From: Azonexus sp.
Lineage (GTDB): Bacteria > Pseudomonadota > Gammaproteobacteria > Burkholderiales > Rhodocyclaceae
Assembly: GCF_023150235.1 (NCBI RefSeq)
Contig: NZ_JAKLLH010000002.1
Coordinates: forward strand, 124,001-188,000
Direction of reading: 5' to 3'
DNA: 64,000 nt
Part shown: piece after piece, positions 39,651 to 49,846 of the stretch
How positions within the stretch are numbered: position 1 is the first letter of the stretch
Layout of the letters: each line of letters opens with the position of its first letter
The notes under the pieces: model-generated
Told to the model about the DNA's origin: nothing
Database searches by the model: none
Seen by the model: only the letters and a program-made list of their open reading frames with translations
Position numbers and translations under genes: made by a program

Positions 39651-41524
39651 GCGCGTGAGGCGATGGGGAGGGTGAAGCCGAGGTGTACCGTGAAGACGCT
39701 GCCTTCGCCTTCGCGGCTTTCAACGGTCAGGCGTCCGCCCATCCGCTCGACGAGCTGCCGCGAAATCGCCAGTCCCAGGCCGGCGCCGCCGTAGGCCCGG
39801 GTCAGCGAGCCATCGGCCTGGGTGAAAGGCTGGAAGATCTGCTCCACCTGGTCGGCCGGAATGCCGACGCCGGTATCGCTGACGACGATGGCCGTTTCCA
39901 GCTGGCCGGGGGTTTTTGCCTCGATGCGCAGGTCGACCGTGATCATGCCCTGAGCGGTGAATTTGATGGCATTGCCGATCAGGTTGAGCAAGACCTGACG
40001 GATGCGCAGGGCATCGCCGAGCACATCCTGCGGCAGGTCGGCGGGCAAGCCCAGGCGCAGTTCCAGCCCCTTGCGCTGGCATTGCGGAATCATCAGGCGC
40101 ACCACGTCGCCGATGACCGCGCCGAGTGCCATGGGCTGCTGGCGGATGAGCAGCTTGCCGGCGTCGAGGCGCGACATTTCGAGGATGTCGCTCAGTATTC
40201 CGAGCAGGGAACGCGCCGAATCCAGCGAAATCTGGATGGCACGCCGGGTCTCCTCATCCTCCGTCGTCATCAGCGCGATTTCACCCATGCCGATGATGCC
40301 GTTCATCGGCGTGCGCAGCTCGTGGCTCATGTTGGCGAGAAATTCGCTCTTGGCGCGGTTTGCTCCCTCGGCGGCCTCCTTGGCCTGCTCCAGGCTGAGC
40401 ATGATCCGGTTGCGTTCGGCCTCGCTGGCGGCCAGCGCCTCCTCGGCCTGGTTGCGGGCGGCGAGAAAACCGTTGAAGGCGGTGGCCACGGTCTGGATTT
40501 CGGCGCTCCCGCTCACCGTTACCGGGGCGGATGCCTCGCCGGGACGCATGCCGTGCGCCCGTTCGTCCATGGCGTCGGCCAGCGTGGCCAGGGGGGCGAA
40601 CAGGCGGCGAGCCAGCCACCAGACCATCGGCATGGCGAGCAGGATGATCAGCAGCGTCACCAGCGCCATGTCGCGCTGAATCTTGGCCACCGGCTGCAGC
40701 GCCTGTTCCGCCGGAATCACCGAGGCCAGTATCCAGCCGGTACTGACCAGCCGCTTGAAGGTGTAGAAACCGTGCAGCCCCCGGTGATTGACCCCTTCCA
40801 GCGTGCCTTCGTAGCCGGCCAGGGCGCGGGCAAGGACCGGGTTTTCCTGCTCGCCGGGGATTTTCTGCAGGATCAGCGTCCGGTCCGGGTGGGCGATGAA
40901 GTGATGGTCGGAAGAAACAAGGTAGAAATAGCCGCGTTCTCCGAGCTTGCGATTGTTCAATTCGCCGATCAGGTTGGGTTTGTGCAGATTGAGCACGCCG
41001 CCGACGATGGCGGCAAGCTCGCCGCGCGCATCGAGAACCGGCGCGGCGATGACAATGATCGGCTGGCGTGTGGCCTTGCCGAGAATGGGCTGGGAGGTGA
41101 AGGGCTGGCGCGTGGTCTGCACGGCCTGGATGTAATCGCGGGCCGACATGTCCAGCCCGCGCCGCCCGGCTTTTTGCGGCCAGTCCACCAGGAGCACGCC
41201 GCGTGCGTCGAAAATGTAGAGGTCATCGAACAGCGCCAGCAATTCGTTCTTGCCCTGGAGGTGGCGCTCGAGGGCCGCCAGGTCGCCCAGGTGCTCGGCG
41301 GGCAGGGTGCGTGCCGAGTGCAGCAGAACGTTCTGGCGCTCCTCGATCTTGTCGTCCAGGTGTTCGGCCAGGGCGCTGAGAAGCGCGAACTGCTCCTTCT
41401 CGATCCCGGCCTGAAGGTCGGAGCGCAGGGAATGGAATTGTGCGAACGACTGCGCGATCAGGAGCAGGATGGCGATGGCAGCGGCGCCGAGCGTCAGTTT
41501 GAGCTTGAGGCTGAACGAGGACAT
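39641..41524 (-). CDS. Membrane sensor histidine kinase (dCache-HAMP-HisKA-HATPase)
   Basis: The 627-residue kinase has an N-terminal helix (about 8-28), a periplasmic double-Cache-like domain (about 35-280, with [17 protein letters not shown] and [17 protein letters not shown]) and a second helix (about 288-308). A HAMP segment, a coiled coil, a HisKA domain with phospho-acceptor His401 in [12 protein letters not shown], and an ATPase domain with N, G1 and G2 boxes ([28 protein letters not shown]) follow. No receiver domain or adjacent response regulator is present, so its partner is unknown. Small organic ligands are typical for dCache but unproven here. Confidence 0.91.
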   Translation of the reverse strand: MSSFSLKLKLTLGAAAIAILLLIAQSFAQFHSLRSDLQAGIEKEQFALLSALAEHLDDKIEERQNVLLHSARTLPAEHLGDLAALERHLQGKNELLALFDDLYIFDARGVLLVDWPQKAGRRGLDMSARDYIQAVQTTRQPFTSQPILGKATRQPIIVIAAPVLDARGELAAIVGGVLNLHKPNLIGELNNRKLGERGYFYLVSSDHHFIAHPDRTLILQKIPGEQENPVLARALAGYEGTLEGVNHRGLHGFYTFKRLVSTGWILASVIPAEQALQPVAKIQRDMALVTLLIILLAMPMVWWLARRLFAPLATLADAMDERAHGMRPGEASAPVTVSGSAEIQTVATAFNGFLAARNQAEEALAASEAERNRIMLSLEQAKEAAEGANRAKSEFLANMSHELRTPMNGIIGMGEIALMTTEDEETRRAIQISLDSARSLLGILSDILEMSRLDAGKLLIRQQPMALGAVIGDVVRLMIPQCQRKGLELRLGLPADLPQDVLGDALRIRQVLLNLIGNAIKFTAQGMITVDLRIEAKTPGQLETAIVVSDTGVGIPADQVEQIFQPFTQADGSLTRAYGGAGLGLAISRQLVERMGGRLTVESREGEGSVFTVHLGFTLPIASRAPA

Positions 41525-41540
41525 GATGATCGGGAGAAAA

Positions 41541-43010
41541 TCAGTCGGTCATTCTATTACGGGCTGGCGACGATTCCCCCGGGATTTGCGGGGTTTTTGC
41601 AAAAAGTATCTTCTCCGGGTTGAGCAGGCCGCGTGGATCGAGTGCGTCCTTCAGCGCCTGCATCACCGCCACCGCCACCTCGCCATGCTCGCGCTGCAGG
41701 TACTTGCGCTTGCCCAGGCCGATCCCGTGTTCGCCGGTGCACGTGCCTTCCATCGCAATCGCCCGTTCGACGACACGCGCACTGATCCACGCCGCTTCTT
41801 CCATCTCTTTCGGATTGTCCGGATCGACCAGTACCACCAGGTGGAAGTTGCCATCGCCGACGTGCCCGAACAAGGCAATCGGGATCGACACCTGCGCGAT
41901 GTCGGTCTGCGTTTCGGCAATGCATTCGGCCAGCCGCGAAATCGGCACGCAGACGTCGGTCGGGAAACAGCGGCAACCCGGCTTCAGTTGCAGACAGGCG
42001 AAATAGGCATCGTGGCGCGCCTGCCACAGCCGCGAGCGCTCCTCGGGCCGCGTCGCCCAGGCGAAATCGGTACCGCCCAGCTCGCTAGCCAGCGCCTGCA
42101 CCGTCTCGGCCTGTTCGGCAACACCGGCCGGCGAACCGTGGAATTCGAAAAACAGCGTCGGCGCCTCGGCCAGCGTCGTCTTGCTGAAGCGGTTGATCGC
42201 CGCCAGCGCCAATTGATCGAGCAATTCGATGCGCGCCACCGGCACGCCGAGCTGGATGGTCTGGATCACCGCCTGCACCGCCGCCGCGATGCTCGGAAAA
42301 GTGCACACCGCCGCCGAAATCGCTTCGGGAATCGGGTAGAGCTTGACCGTCAGCTCGGTCATGATCCCCAGCGTGCCCTCCGAGCCGACCAGCAGGCGGG
42401 TCAGGTCATAGCCGGCCGACGACTTGCGGGCCCGGCCGCCGGTCTGCAGCACGCGGCCGTCGGCGAGTACCGTAGTGGTCGCCAGCACGTTGTCCTTCAT
42501 CGTGCCGTAGCGCACGGCATTGGTCCCGGAAGCCCGGGTCGCGGCCATCCCGCCCAGGGTCGCATCGGCGCCCGGATCGATCGGGAAAAACAGGCCGGTA
42601 CCTTTCAGGGCCTCGTTCAACTGCATCCGCGTCACCCCGGCCTGGACCGTCGCGTCGCCGTCCTCGGCATGGATCGCGACGATCTTGTTCATCCCCGAAA
42701 GATCCAGCGAAATCCCGCCCTGCGGCGCCAGCACATGCCCCTCGACCGAGGAGCCGACGCCGTAGGGAATCAGCGGCACGCCGTATTCGCTGCACAGGCG
42801 GGCGACTTCGACCGCTTCCTCGGTGCTGCCGATTTGGACCACAGCATCCGGTAGCATGGGCGGATGGACCGATTCGTCGCGGCCGTGCTGCAAACGCTGC
42901 GATTCGCCGGTGCTGAAAGCCCGGCCGAAGCGTTGACTGAGGATTTCCTTGAGCGGTAGAGGTAAAGCGGACACGAATTTCTCCGGAAAAAACGGCAACT
43001 CTGCAAACAT
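41541..43010 (-). CDS. FAD-linked oxidase, D-lactate dehydrogenase (cytochrome) type
   Basis: The 489-residue flavoprotein has an N-terminal PCMH FAD-binding domain (about 45-225, with [40 protein letters not shown] and [20 protein letters not shown]) and a C-terminal FAD-oxidase domain with [10 protein letters not shown] and [15 protein letters not shown]. This is the DLD1/GlcD branch, which oxidises D-lactate or related 2-hydroxy acids and reduces a cytochrome or quinone. Glycolate or D-2-hydroxyglutarate are possible alternatives. ATG 43010 is preferred to TTG 43019. It lies 16 bases before the kinase gene on the same strand. Confidence 0.87.
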   Translation of the reverse strand: MFAELPFFPEKFVSALPLPLKEILSQRFGRAFSTGESQRLQHGRDESVHPPMLPDAVVQIGSTEEAVEVARLCSEYGVPLIPYGVGSSVEGHVLAPQGGISLDLSGMNKIVAIHAEDGDATVQAGVTRMQLNEALKGTGLFFPIDPGADATLGGMAATRASGTNAVRYGTMKDNVLATTTVLADGRVLQTGGRARKSSAGYDLTRLLVGSEGTLGIMTELTVKLYPIPEAISAAVCTFPSIAAAVQAVIQTIQLGVPVARIELLDQLALAAINRFSKTTLAEAPTLFFEFHGSPAGVAEQAETVQALASELGGTDFAWATRPEERSRLWQARHDAYFACLQLKPGCRCFPTDVCVPISRLAECIAETQTDIAQVSIPIALFGHVGDGNFHLVVLVDPDNPKEMEEAAWISARVVERAIAMEGTCTGEHGIGLGKRKYLQREHGEVAVAVMQALKDALDPRGLLNPEKILFAKTPQIPGESSPARNRMTD

Positions 43011-43145
43011 TTCCGGCAAATTACCACAGTGACCGATACGTATTGACGGCGAAGGCCGGCACCGCGAGAATCGGGACCATTTTTCAAGCCCTTTTCATTT
43101 CATCGATCTGCAATTCGTTCATTTACCGGAAACCAGGAGCCTCGC

Positions 43146-44411
43146 ATGCAACCGAAGATTTCAGCCCTAGCCCTTTCCGTCGTCGCGGCCTTCACGCTCT
43201 CCGCCTGCGGCCAGAAGGAGGAGGTCAAACCCGCCGCTGCTCCGGCGCCGGGGGCAGCGCAAAAGAGTGAAACCCTGATCAGGATCGGCCACGTTGCCCC
43301 GATGACCGGCCCGCAGGCACACTTGGGCAAGGACAACGAGAACGGCGCCCGCCTGGCCATCGAGGAACTGAATGCCCTGGGGCTGGAAATCGGCGGTGCC
43401 AAGGCGAGGTTTGAATTGCTTGGCGAAGACGACCAGGCCGACCCCAAGCAAGGCACCACCGTTGCCCAGAAACTGGTCGATGCCAAGGTTAACGGCGTCA
43501 TCGGTCATCTCAACTCCGGGACGACGATTCCAGCTTCCAAACTCTATTTCGATGCCGGCATCCCGCAGGTTTCGGGGTCGGCAACCAATCCGACCTATAC
43601 CCGCCAGGGCTTCAAGACGGCCTTCCGGGTGATGGCCAACGATGTACAGCAGGGCAAGGTGCTCGGCGAATTTGCCGTCAAACAGGGCGCCAGGAGCGTT
43701 GCCGTGGTCGATGACCGCACTGCTTACGGTCAGGGCTTGGCCGACGAGTTCCGCAAGGCCGCCGAAGCCGCCGGCCTCAAGGTCGTCGCCAGTGAATACA
43801 CCAACGACAAGGCCACCGATTTCAAGGCGATCCTGACCAAGATCAAGTCCAAGGCACCGGACCTGATCTTCTTCGGCGGCATGGACGCCCAGGGGGGGCC
43901 GATGGTCAAGCAGATGGCCGAACTCGGGATCAAGGCCCGGTTTCTTGGTGGCGACGGCGTATGTACGCCGGAGTTCATGAAACTCGGTGGCGAGGCGGCC
44001 GAAGGCCAGTACTGCTCGCTGCCCGGCCAGCCGCTGGAAAAGCTGGCCAAGGGCCCGGAATTCAAGGACAAGTTCGCCAAGAAATTCAATACAGGCATCC
44101 AGCTCTATGCCCCCTACGTCTACGACGCGGTGATGGTGATGGCCGACGCGATGAAGCGCGCCGGTTCGGCCGACCCGGCCAAATACCTGCCGGAACTGGG
44201 CAAGACCCGGTACGACGGCGTTACCGCGCTAGTCGAATTCGATGAATTCGGCGACCTCAAGGGAGGGGCCATTTCCCTCTACCAGTACAAGGGCGGCAAG
44301 CTGGAGTACGTCGAGACCCTGGGTGGCGCAGCCGCGCCAGCCACCGAAGCGGCCAAGGCGGAGACCGCGCCGGCACCGGCCGTGACGCCGGCACCCGCCG
44401 ACAAGAAATAA
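43146..44411 (+). CDS. Branched-chain amino-acid ABC transporter, substrate-binding lipoprotein
   Basis: The 421-residue type 1 periplasmic binding protein belongs to the LivJ/LivK family. It has a lipobox LSAC (Cys21), followed by IRIGHVAPMTGPQAHLGKDN and NGVIGHLNSGTTIPASKLY, the ligand-pocket loop typical of leucine/isoleucine/valine binders. Unusual features are the lipid anchor instead of a free periplasmic form and a C-terminal Ala/Pro/Glu tail of about 30 residues. It heads the liv operon; a strong hairpin separates it from livH. Confidence 0.9.
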   Translation: MQPKISALALSVVAAFTLSACGQKEEVKPAAAPAPGAAQKSETLIRIGHVAPMTGPQAHLGKDNENGARLAIEELNALGLEIGGAKARFELLGEDDQADPKQGTTVAQKLVDAKVNGVIGHLNSGTTIPASKLYFDAGIPQVSGSATNPTYTRQGFKTAFRVMANDVQQGKVLGEFAVKQGARSVAVVDDRTAYGQGLADEFRKAAEAAGLKVVASEYTNDKATDFKAILTKIKSKAPDLIFFGGMDAQGGPMVKQMAELGIKARFLGGDGVCTPEFMKLGGEAAEGQYCSLPGQPLEKLAKGPEFKDKFAKKFNTGIQLYAPYVYDAVMVMADAMKRAGSADPAKYLPELGKTRYDGVTALVEFDEFGDLKGGAISLYQYKGGKLEYVETLGGAAAPATEAAKAETAPAPAVTPAPADKK

Positions 44412-44428
44412 GCCGCTCCGGGCTTCCG

Positions 44429-44462
44429 CAAACGGCGCCGCGAGGCGCCGTTTGCTCTTTTT
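44429..44462 (+). terminator. Terminator/attenuator between the binding-protein gene and livH
   Basis: A perfect 11-bp stem (CAAACGGCGCC 44429-44439 with GGCGCCGTTTG 44444-44454) has a GCGA loop and is followed by CTCTTTTT. It lies 17 bases after the binding-protein stop. It is expected to end most transcripts there, so that binding protein exceeds the membrane components. Confidence 0.75.
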
Positions 44463-44480
44463 GCGGACCTGAAAGTCAAT

Positions 44481-45404
44481 ATGGATATCTTCCTGCAGCA
44501 AATCGTCAACGGTCTGGTCCAGGGCAGCATTTATGCCCTGGTCGCACTGGGCTACACGATGGTGTACGGGATCATGGGCCTGATCAACTTCGCGCACGGC
44601 GAAGTCGTCATGATCGGCACCCTGACCGCAATCACCGTCGCTGGCTCGCTGCTCGCCGCCGGCATGCCGCCGGCGCTGGCCGGCCTCGCCGCGCTGATCG
44701 TCGCCACCCTGCTGTGCATGGCGCTCGGCTGGGGCCTCGAACGGATCGCCTACCGCCCGCTGCGCAACGCGCCGCGCCTGACGCCGCTGATCACCGCGAT
44801 CGGCATGTCGATCATCCTGCAAAACCTGGCAATGATTCTTTGGGGCCGTAACTACCAGACCTTCCCGCCACTCTTCCCGAAAGTCAATTTCGAGCTGGCC
44901 GGCGTTCATTTCACCGCCGTCCAGGTGATCATCGTTCTCCTCTCGGCCGCGACCATGCTCAGCCTGACGCTACTGGTCTACCGCACCAAGCTCGGCATGG
45001 CGATGCGCGCCACCGCCCAGAACCCGGCCGTCGCCGGGCTGATGGGGGTGAATAGCAATCGCGTGATTTCCGCCGCCTTCGTGATCGGCTCGGCGCTCGC
45101 CGCGCTGGCCGGAATCATGGTCGGCGCCTATTACGAGATCGCGCATTACCAGATGGGCTTCATGCTCGGCCTCAAGGCCTTCACCGCCGCCGTGCTCGGC
45201 GGCATCGGCAACCTGCTCGGGGCGATGGCCGGCGGCATCCTGCTCGGGCTCATCGAAGCGCTCGGTGCCGGCTATATCGGCGACCTCACCGGCGGCTTCC
45301 TCGGCAGCCACTACCAGGACATCTTCGCCTTCATGGTCCTGATCGTGGTGCTGATGTTCCGCCCCAGCGGCTTGTTTGGCGAAAAGACGGGAGACCGCGC
45401 ATGA
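44481..45404 (+). CDS. livH: Branched-chain amino-acid ABC permease LivH
   Basis: LivH is one of the two inner-membrane subunits of the Liv importer. The 307-residue product has eight or so helices and the family signatures GSIYALVALGYTMVYGIMGLINFAHGEV near the N-terminus (given here as two overlapping stretches, GSIYALVALGYTMVYGI and GLINFAHGEV), MRATAQNPAVAGLMGVN and AFTAAVLGGIGNLLGAMAGG. The start of livM overlaps its stop (ATGA). Complete and typical. Confidence 0.94.
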   Translation: MDIFLQQIVNGLVQGSIYALVALGYTMVYGIMGLINFAHGEVVMIGTLTAITVAGSLLAAGMPPALAGLAALIVATLLCMALGWGLERIAYRPLRNAPRLTPLITAIGMSIILQNLAMILWGRNYQTFPPLFPKVNFELAGVHFTAVQVIIVLLSAATMLSLTLLVYRTKLGMAMRATAQNPAVAGLMGVNSNRVISAAFVIGSALAALAGIMVGAYYEIAHYQMGFMLGLKAFTAAVLGGIGNLLGAMAGGILLGLIEALGAGYIGDLTGGFLGSHYQDIFAFMVLIVVLMFRPSGLFGEKTGDRA

Positions 45405-46480
45405 GTATCAAAAACTGGCTTTTGCCACGGTCGACCGTGGGAATCGGCTTAATTGCCATCGCGCTGATCGCGCTGCCCTTCGCCCTCGCCACCGGCGGCC
45501 AGGCCTGGGTGCGGATCGCCAATTTCGCGATCCTCTACGTCTTCCTCGCCCTCGGCCTGAACATCGTGGTCGGTCTCGCCGGCCTGCTCGACCTCGGCTA
45601 TATCGCGTTCTACGCGGTCGGTGCCTACACCTGGGCGCTGCTCGCCAGTCCGCACTTCGGGCTGCACCTGCCGGTCTGGGCGATCCTGCCGATCGGCGCC
45701 GCCTGCGCCTGCGTTGCCGGCGTGCTGCTCGGCTCGCCGACATTGAAACTGCGCGGCGACTACCTGGCCATCGTCACCCTCGGCTTCGGCGAGATCGTGC
45801 GCATCTTCATGAACAACCTGAATGCCCCGATCAACATCACCAACGGCGCCCAGGGCATCACCCTGATCGACCCGGTCAAGATCGGCGACTTCAGCTTTGC
45901 CGGCAACAGCACCATTTTCGGCCTGACGCTGAGTGGACCGCAGAAATACTATTTCCTGCTGGTCGCGCTGGCCTTGCTGGTGATCGTGGTCAACCTGCGC
46001 CTGCAAAATTCGCGGATCGGCCGCGCCTGGCAGGCAATCCGCGAGGATGAAATCGCCGCCAAGGCGGTCGGGATCAACACCCGCAACGTCAAGCTGCTCG
46101 CCTTCGCGATGGGCGCTTCGTTCGGCGGCATTGCCGGCGGCGTCTTCGCCGCGATGCAGGGCTTCGTCTCGCCGGAAAGCTTCTCGTTGATCGAGTCGGT
46201 GATGATCCTGGCGATGGTGGTGCTCGGCGGCATGGGCCACATCCCCGGCGTGATCCTCGGTGCAGTGCTGCTGGCGATCCTGCCGGAAGCCTTGCGCTAC
46301 GGCGTCGCGCCGCTGCAGCAACTACTCTTCGGCAAGGTGCTGGTCGACCCGGAAAGCCTGCGCATGCTGATCTTCGGCCTGGCGCTGGTGCTGGTGATGC
46401 GCTTCAAGCCGGCTGGTCTGTGGCCGGCGCCCGAGCGCAAGGCTCACGGCAACCCAAACCCGGAGGAGGGACGCGCATGA
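45401..46480 (+). CDS. livM: Branched-chain amino-acid ABC permease LivM
   Basis: LivM pairs with LivH in the Liv importer. The 359-residue product shows GLNIVVGLAGLLDLGYIAFYAVGAY and the EAA-like loop WQAIREDEIAAKAVGINTRN, with VLGGMGHIPGVILGAVLL near the end (quoted segments are separate). Codons 9-14 (PRSTVG) lie on a copy of the interspersed palindrome, so the N-terminus before the first helix appears to have been built or altered by that element. It overlaps livH by 4 bases and livG by 4 bases. Confidence 0.93.
   Translation: MSIKNWLLPRSTVGIGLIAIALIALPFALATGGQAWVRIANFAILYVFLALGLNIVVGLAGLLDLGYIAFYAVGAYTWALLASPHFGLHLPVWAILPIGAACACVAGVLLGSPTLKLRGDYLAIVTLGFGEIVRIFMNNLNAPINITNGAQGITLIDPVKIGDFSFAGNSTIFGLTLSGPQKYYFLLVALALLVIVVNLRLQNSRIGRAWQAIREDEIAAKAVGINTRNVKLLAFAMGASFGGIAGGVFAAMQGFVSPESFSLIESVMILAMVVLGGMGHIPGVILGAVLLAILPEALRYGVAPLQQLLFGKVLVDPESLRMLIFGLALVLVMRFKPAGLWPAPERKAHGNPNPEEGRA
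45425..45440. repeat. Interspersed GTCGAC palindrome within livM N-terminus
   Basis: CCACGGTCGACCGTGG is a perfect 16-base palindrome located 24 bases after the livM start. It is read as PRSTVG in the cytoplasmic N-terminal tail. The T and A runs seen in the longest copies are missing. Confidence 0.85.
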
Positions 46481-47254
46481 GCGACAACACCAATCCGACG
46501 CACAAGCCGGTGCTGCTGGCCGCCAAGCAGGTGGCCAAGCACTTCGGCGGAGTCAAGGCACTGCGCGATGTCTCGCTGACCATCCGCCAGGGCGAAATCT
46601 ACGGCCTGATCGGTCCCAACGGGGCCGGCAAGACCACTTTCTTCAACTGCATGACCGGGCTCTACATTCCCGACGGCGGCGGTTTCGACTTCACCGGCAC
46701 GCCGCTGGTCGCCGATGCGCCCGACCAGGCGGCGGCGCGCGGCATCGCCCGCACCTTCCAGAACATCCGCCTGTTCGGCAACATGAGCGCGCTCGAAAAC
46801 GTGATGGTCGGTCGCCACGTGCGCACCCGCGCCGGCGTCATCGGCGCGATGTTCAACAGCGCTGCGACCCGTGCCGAAGAAGCGGCGATCCGCGAGCGGG
46901 CGATGGCGCTGCTGCACTACGTCGACATCGCCGAGCGCGCCGACGACCTGGCCAAGAACCTCTCCTACGGCGAGCAACGCCGGCTGGAGATCGCCCGCGC
47001 GCTGGCCACCGAACCCAAGCTGCTCTGTCTCGACGAACCGGCGGCGGGCATGAACGCCACCGAAACCGGCGAACTGCGCGAGCTGATCGAGGGCATCCGC
47101 GGCGACGGCACGACAGTCCTGCTGATCGAGCACGACGTCAAGCTGGTGATGGGTTTGTGCGACCGCGTCGCCGTGCTCGACTACGGCGCGCTGGTTATCG
47201 AGGATGTACCCGCCGTGGTGCAGAATGATCAACGTGTGATTGAGGCATACCTAG

Positions 47255-47262
<8 letters not shown>
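46477..47262 (+). CDS. livG: Branched-chain amino-acid ABC ATPase LivG
   Basis: The 261-residue ATPase has Walker A GPNGAGKTTFFNC, Q-loop ARTFQNIRLFGNMSALENVM, signature LSYGEQRRLEIARAL, Walker B LLCLDEPAAGMN and the switch His in LIEHDVKLVMGLCDRV, all typical of LivG. ATG 46477 overlaps the livM stop and has GGAGGAGGG upstream; the longer frame lies within livM and was rejected. Its end overlaps livF by 8 bases. Confidence 0.95.
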
Positions 47263-47956
<694 letters not shown>

Positions 47957-47957
47957 T

Positions 47958-47969
47958 ACGGTCGACCGT
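47958..47969. repeat. Interspersed GTCGAC palindrome after livF
   Basis: The 12-base core ACGGTCGACCGT begins two bases after the livF stop codon. Flanking T and A runs are not conserved, although a T7 run follows 14 bases later (GGCGGCGTTTTTTT), so it may still contribute to termination of the liv operon. Confidence 0.75.
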
Positions 47970-48147
47970 GCCGGCGGCGTTTTTTTAAAATTATCAAACC
48001 GCCGGGCTCCAGTCTGGGAGACAATCCAGGCCGAGCCGCAGCGTCGATCCCAACGGAATGGCGCCTTGCGGCGTCCGTGTTGATCGGGCGTCGAAAGCGA
48101 CGAAACAGACCGGCAACGAACAAACGAATATCAAGAATCGACCAAGC

Positions 48148-48792
48148 ATGTACCTACGCCACCTCGCCCTCCTGCTGAGCACCCTGCCGCTGCTCGCCTC
48201 CGCCACCACCTCGGTGGAAAAACCCGCCGATCCGCCACCCGCTACCCCCAAGCTCGCCTACGGGCTGCTGATGAAGCAGGGCGACAAGATCGTTTTTTCT
48301 CCCTGCCGCGACCGCAGCTACGCGCTGGTCGACGATATTTCGCCGGATCAGACCGTCACTCGCGGCCTCAATCTGGTTGGGCTCGATCAGGGTAAAAAGC
48401 TCTACGTCGAACTGGTCGGCAGTGTCGAGGGAATTGCCCTCAAGGCCAGCGGCCTGAACATGGCGCGTACCGACGGTCGTTGCCAGCAACCCGGCGGTCA
48501 GGACGAGAACTGGCGGGCGGCGGGACACGAGCCCGGCTGGCTGCTCGCCGCCGGTGGCGAGCGCGTGACGCTCAAGCGCCAGGGAAGCAACGATCCGGTC
48601 TGGTGGCCCTACCAGGAATTCAAGCGCAACGGTCGTTCGGCCAGCTTCAGCGCCCGCAGTGGTGGCGAGACGCTGGAACTCCAGTTCGAGCAGCAACTCT
48701 GCCGCGATACCACCGCCGACGCCGTTTTTGGCTGGAGCGCGACCTTGACGCATAACGGCAAGACCCTCAAGGGCTGTGCCTGGCAGCGCTGA
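48148..48792 (+). CDS. Secreted hypothetical protein (COG3650-like)
   Basis: The 214-residue product has a signal peptide (MYLRHLALLLSTLPLLASA, cleavage near residue 19-21), a Pro-rich spacer and then a beta-rich periplasmic domain with three to four Cys (FSPC, GRC, QLC, KGC). Motifs such as HEPGWLLAAGGERVTLKR and a C-terminal LTHNGKTLKGCAWQR recall COG3650/HslJ-neighbour proteins of unknown function. ATG 48148 was chosen because it starts the signal peptide; the longer frame is not. It stands alone, convergent with terC. No function is assigned. Confidence 0.72.
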   Translation: MYLRHLALLLSTLPLLASATTSVEKPADPPPATPKLAYGLLMKQGDKIVFSPCRDRSYALVDDISPDQTVTRGLNLVGLDQGKKLYVELVGSVEGIALKASGLNMARTDGRCQQPGGQDENWRAAGHEPGWLLAAGGERVTLKRQGSNDPVWWPYQEFKRNGRSASFSARSGGETLELQFEQQLCRDTTADAVFGWSATLTHNGKTLKGCAWQR

Positions 48793-48841
48793 AACCGCCG
48801 GGCGCCGCTCGTCCGGCGCCCGCTTCGCCCCTGTCCGCCGT

Positions 48842-49597
48842 CTAACCCTCGCTTTCCCGCGTATAGGGCTCGCGTAGTTCGACCGGCTTGCCTTCCTTCC
48901 TGCGCATGCGGATGTTGAGCATTTCGACGCCAACCGAGAAAGCCATCGCGAAGTAGATGTAGCCCTTGGGCACGTGGTGGCCGAAACCGTCGGCGATGAG
49001 CACGACGCCGACGACGACCAGGAAGGATAGCGCCAGCATCTTGATGGTCGGGTGGCTGGAGACGAATTCGCCGATGTGGCGGGCGAAGAGCATCATCAGG
49101 CCAACCGAGGCGACCACCGCCGCAATCATCACGCCGACCTGGCTGACCATGCCGACCGCGGTGATGATCGAGTCGAGCGAGAAGACCAGGTCGATCACCA
49201 TGATCTGGGCAATCACGCCGGCAAAGGTCGAGGCCACCTTGCGCGATTCCTCGCCTTCCTCGCCTTCGAGCAACTGGTGCACTTCGCCGGTGCTTTTCCA
49301 GATCAGGAACAGACCGCCGCCGATGAGGATCAGGTCGCGCCCGGAGATGTCGTGGCCGAGCAGGGTCAGCACCGGCTCGGTCAGGCCGACGATCCACGAG
49401 AGCAGCAGCAACAGGCCGATACGCATGAACATCGCCAGGAAGAGGCCGATCCGGCGTGCGAATTCGCGCTGTTCCGGCGGCAACTTGTCGACCAGGATGG
49501 AGATGAAGATGATGTTGTCGATTCCGAGCACCAGTTCCAGCGCGGTGAGCGTGAAAAAGGCAATCCAGATTTCCGGCGAGGTCAGCAGTTCAAGCAT
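48842..49597 (-). CDS. TerC-family integral membrane protein
   Basis: The 251-residue protein has about seven helices with the TerC signature ALELVLGIDNIIFISILVDK (Asp within the membrane) and a second acidic helix IMVIDLVFSLDSIITAVGMV. A cytoplasmic loop EGEEGEESRK lies between them. TerC proteins are linked to tellurite resistance and to manganese export during membrane protein metalation. Which applies here is unknown. It is monocistronic on the minus strand, and the large open frame upstream is only the antisense of the methyltransferase gene. Confidence 0.9.
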   Translation of the reverse strand: MLELLTSPEIWIAFFTLTALELVLGIDNIIFISILVDKLPPEQREFARRIGLFLAMFMRIGLLLLLSWIVGLTEPVLTLLGHDISGRDLILIGGGLFLIWKSTGEVHQLLEGEEGEESRKVASTFAGVIAQIMVIDLVFSLDSIITAVGMVSQVGVMIAAVVASVGLMMLFARHIGEFVSSHPTIKMLALSFLVVVGVVLIADGFGHHVPKGYIYFAMAFSVGVEMLNIRMRRKEGKPVELREPYTRESEG

Positions 49598-49759
49598 GGC
49601 GGGTATCCGCAAGAGAAGTAAGTCGCGGATTGTAGGGGCATCGCCCCGGACCTCGCCAGCGTGAGGCGGGGAAAGATGCTTCGGAAAAACAGAAGCGGCG
49701 GGCCGGGGGCGGGCGAACGGAGGTCCGCTCGGCTTGCGACGGCAAATTCGGCCAGGATG

Positions 49760-49776
49760 ACGGTCGACCGTGAAAA
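49760..49776. repeat. Interspersed GTCGAC palindrome between terC and the methyltransferase gene
   Basis: ACGGTCGACCGTGAAAA (49760-49776) keeps the core and the right-hand A run, followed by TGCGGAAAAAGGC, which resembles the outer arm of the full-length copy. The left arm is diverged. It lies between two divergent genes, so a pure terminator role for the family is unlikely. Confidence 0.8.
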
Positions 49777-49846
49777 TGCGGAAAAAGGCGCTTGTATCGA
49801 GCTTGGCAGGCAGCGGAGGCCCGTCGATCTGGCATAGAATCGCCGC

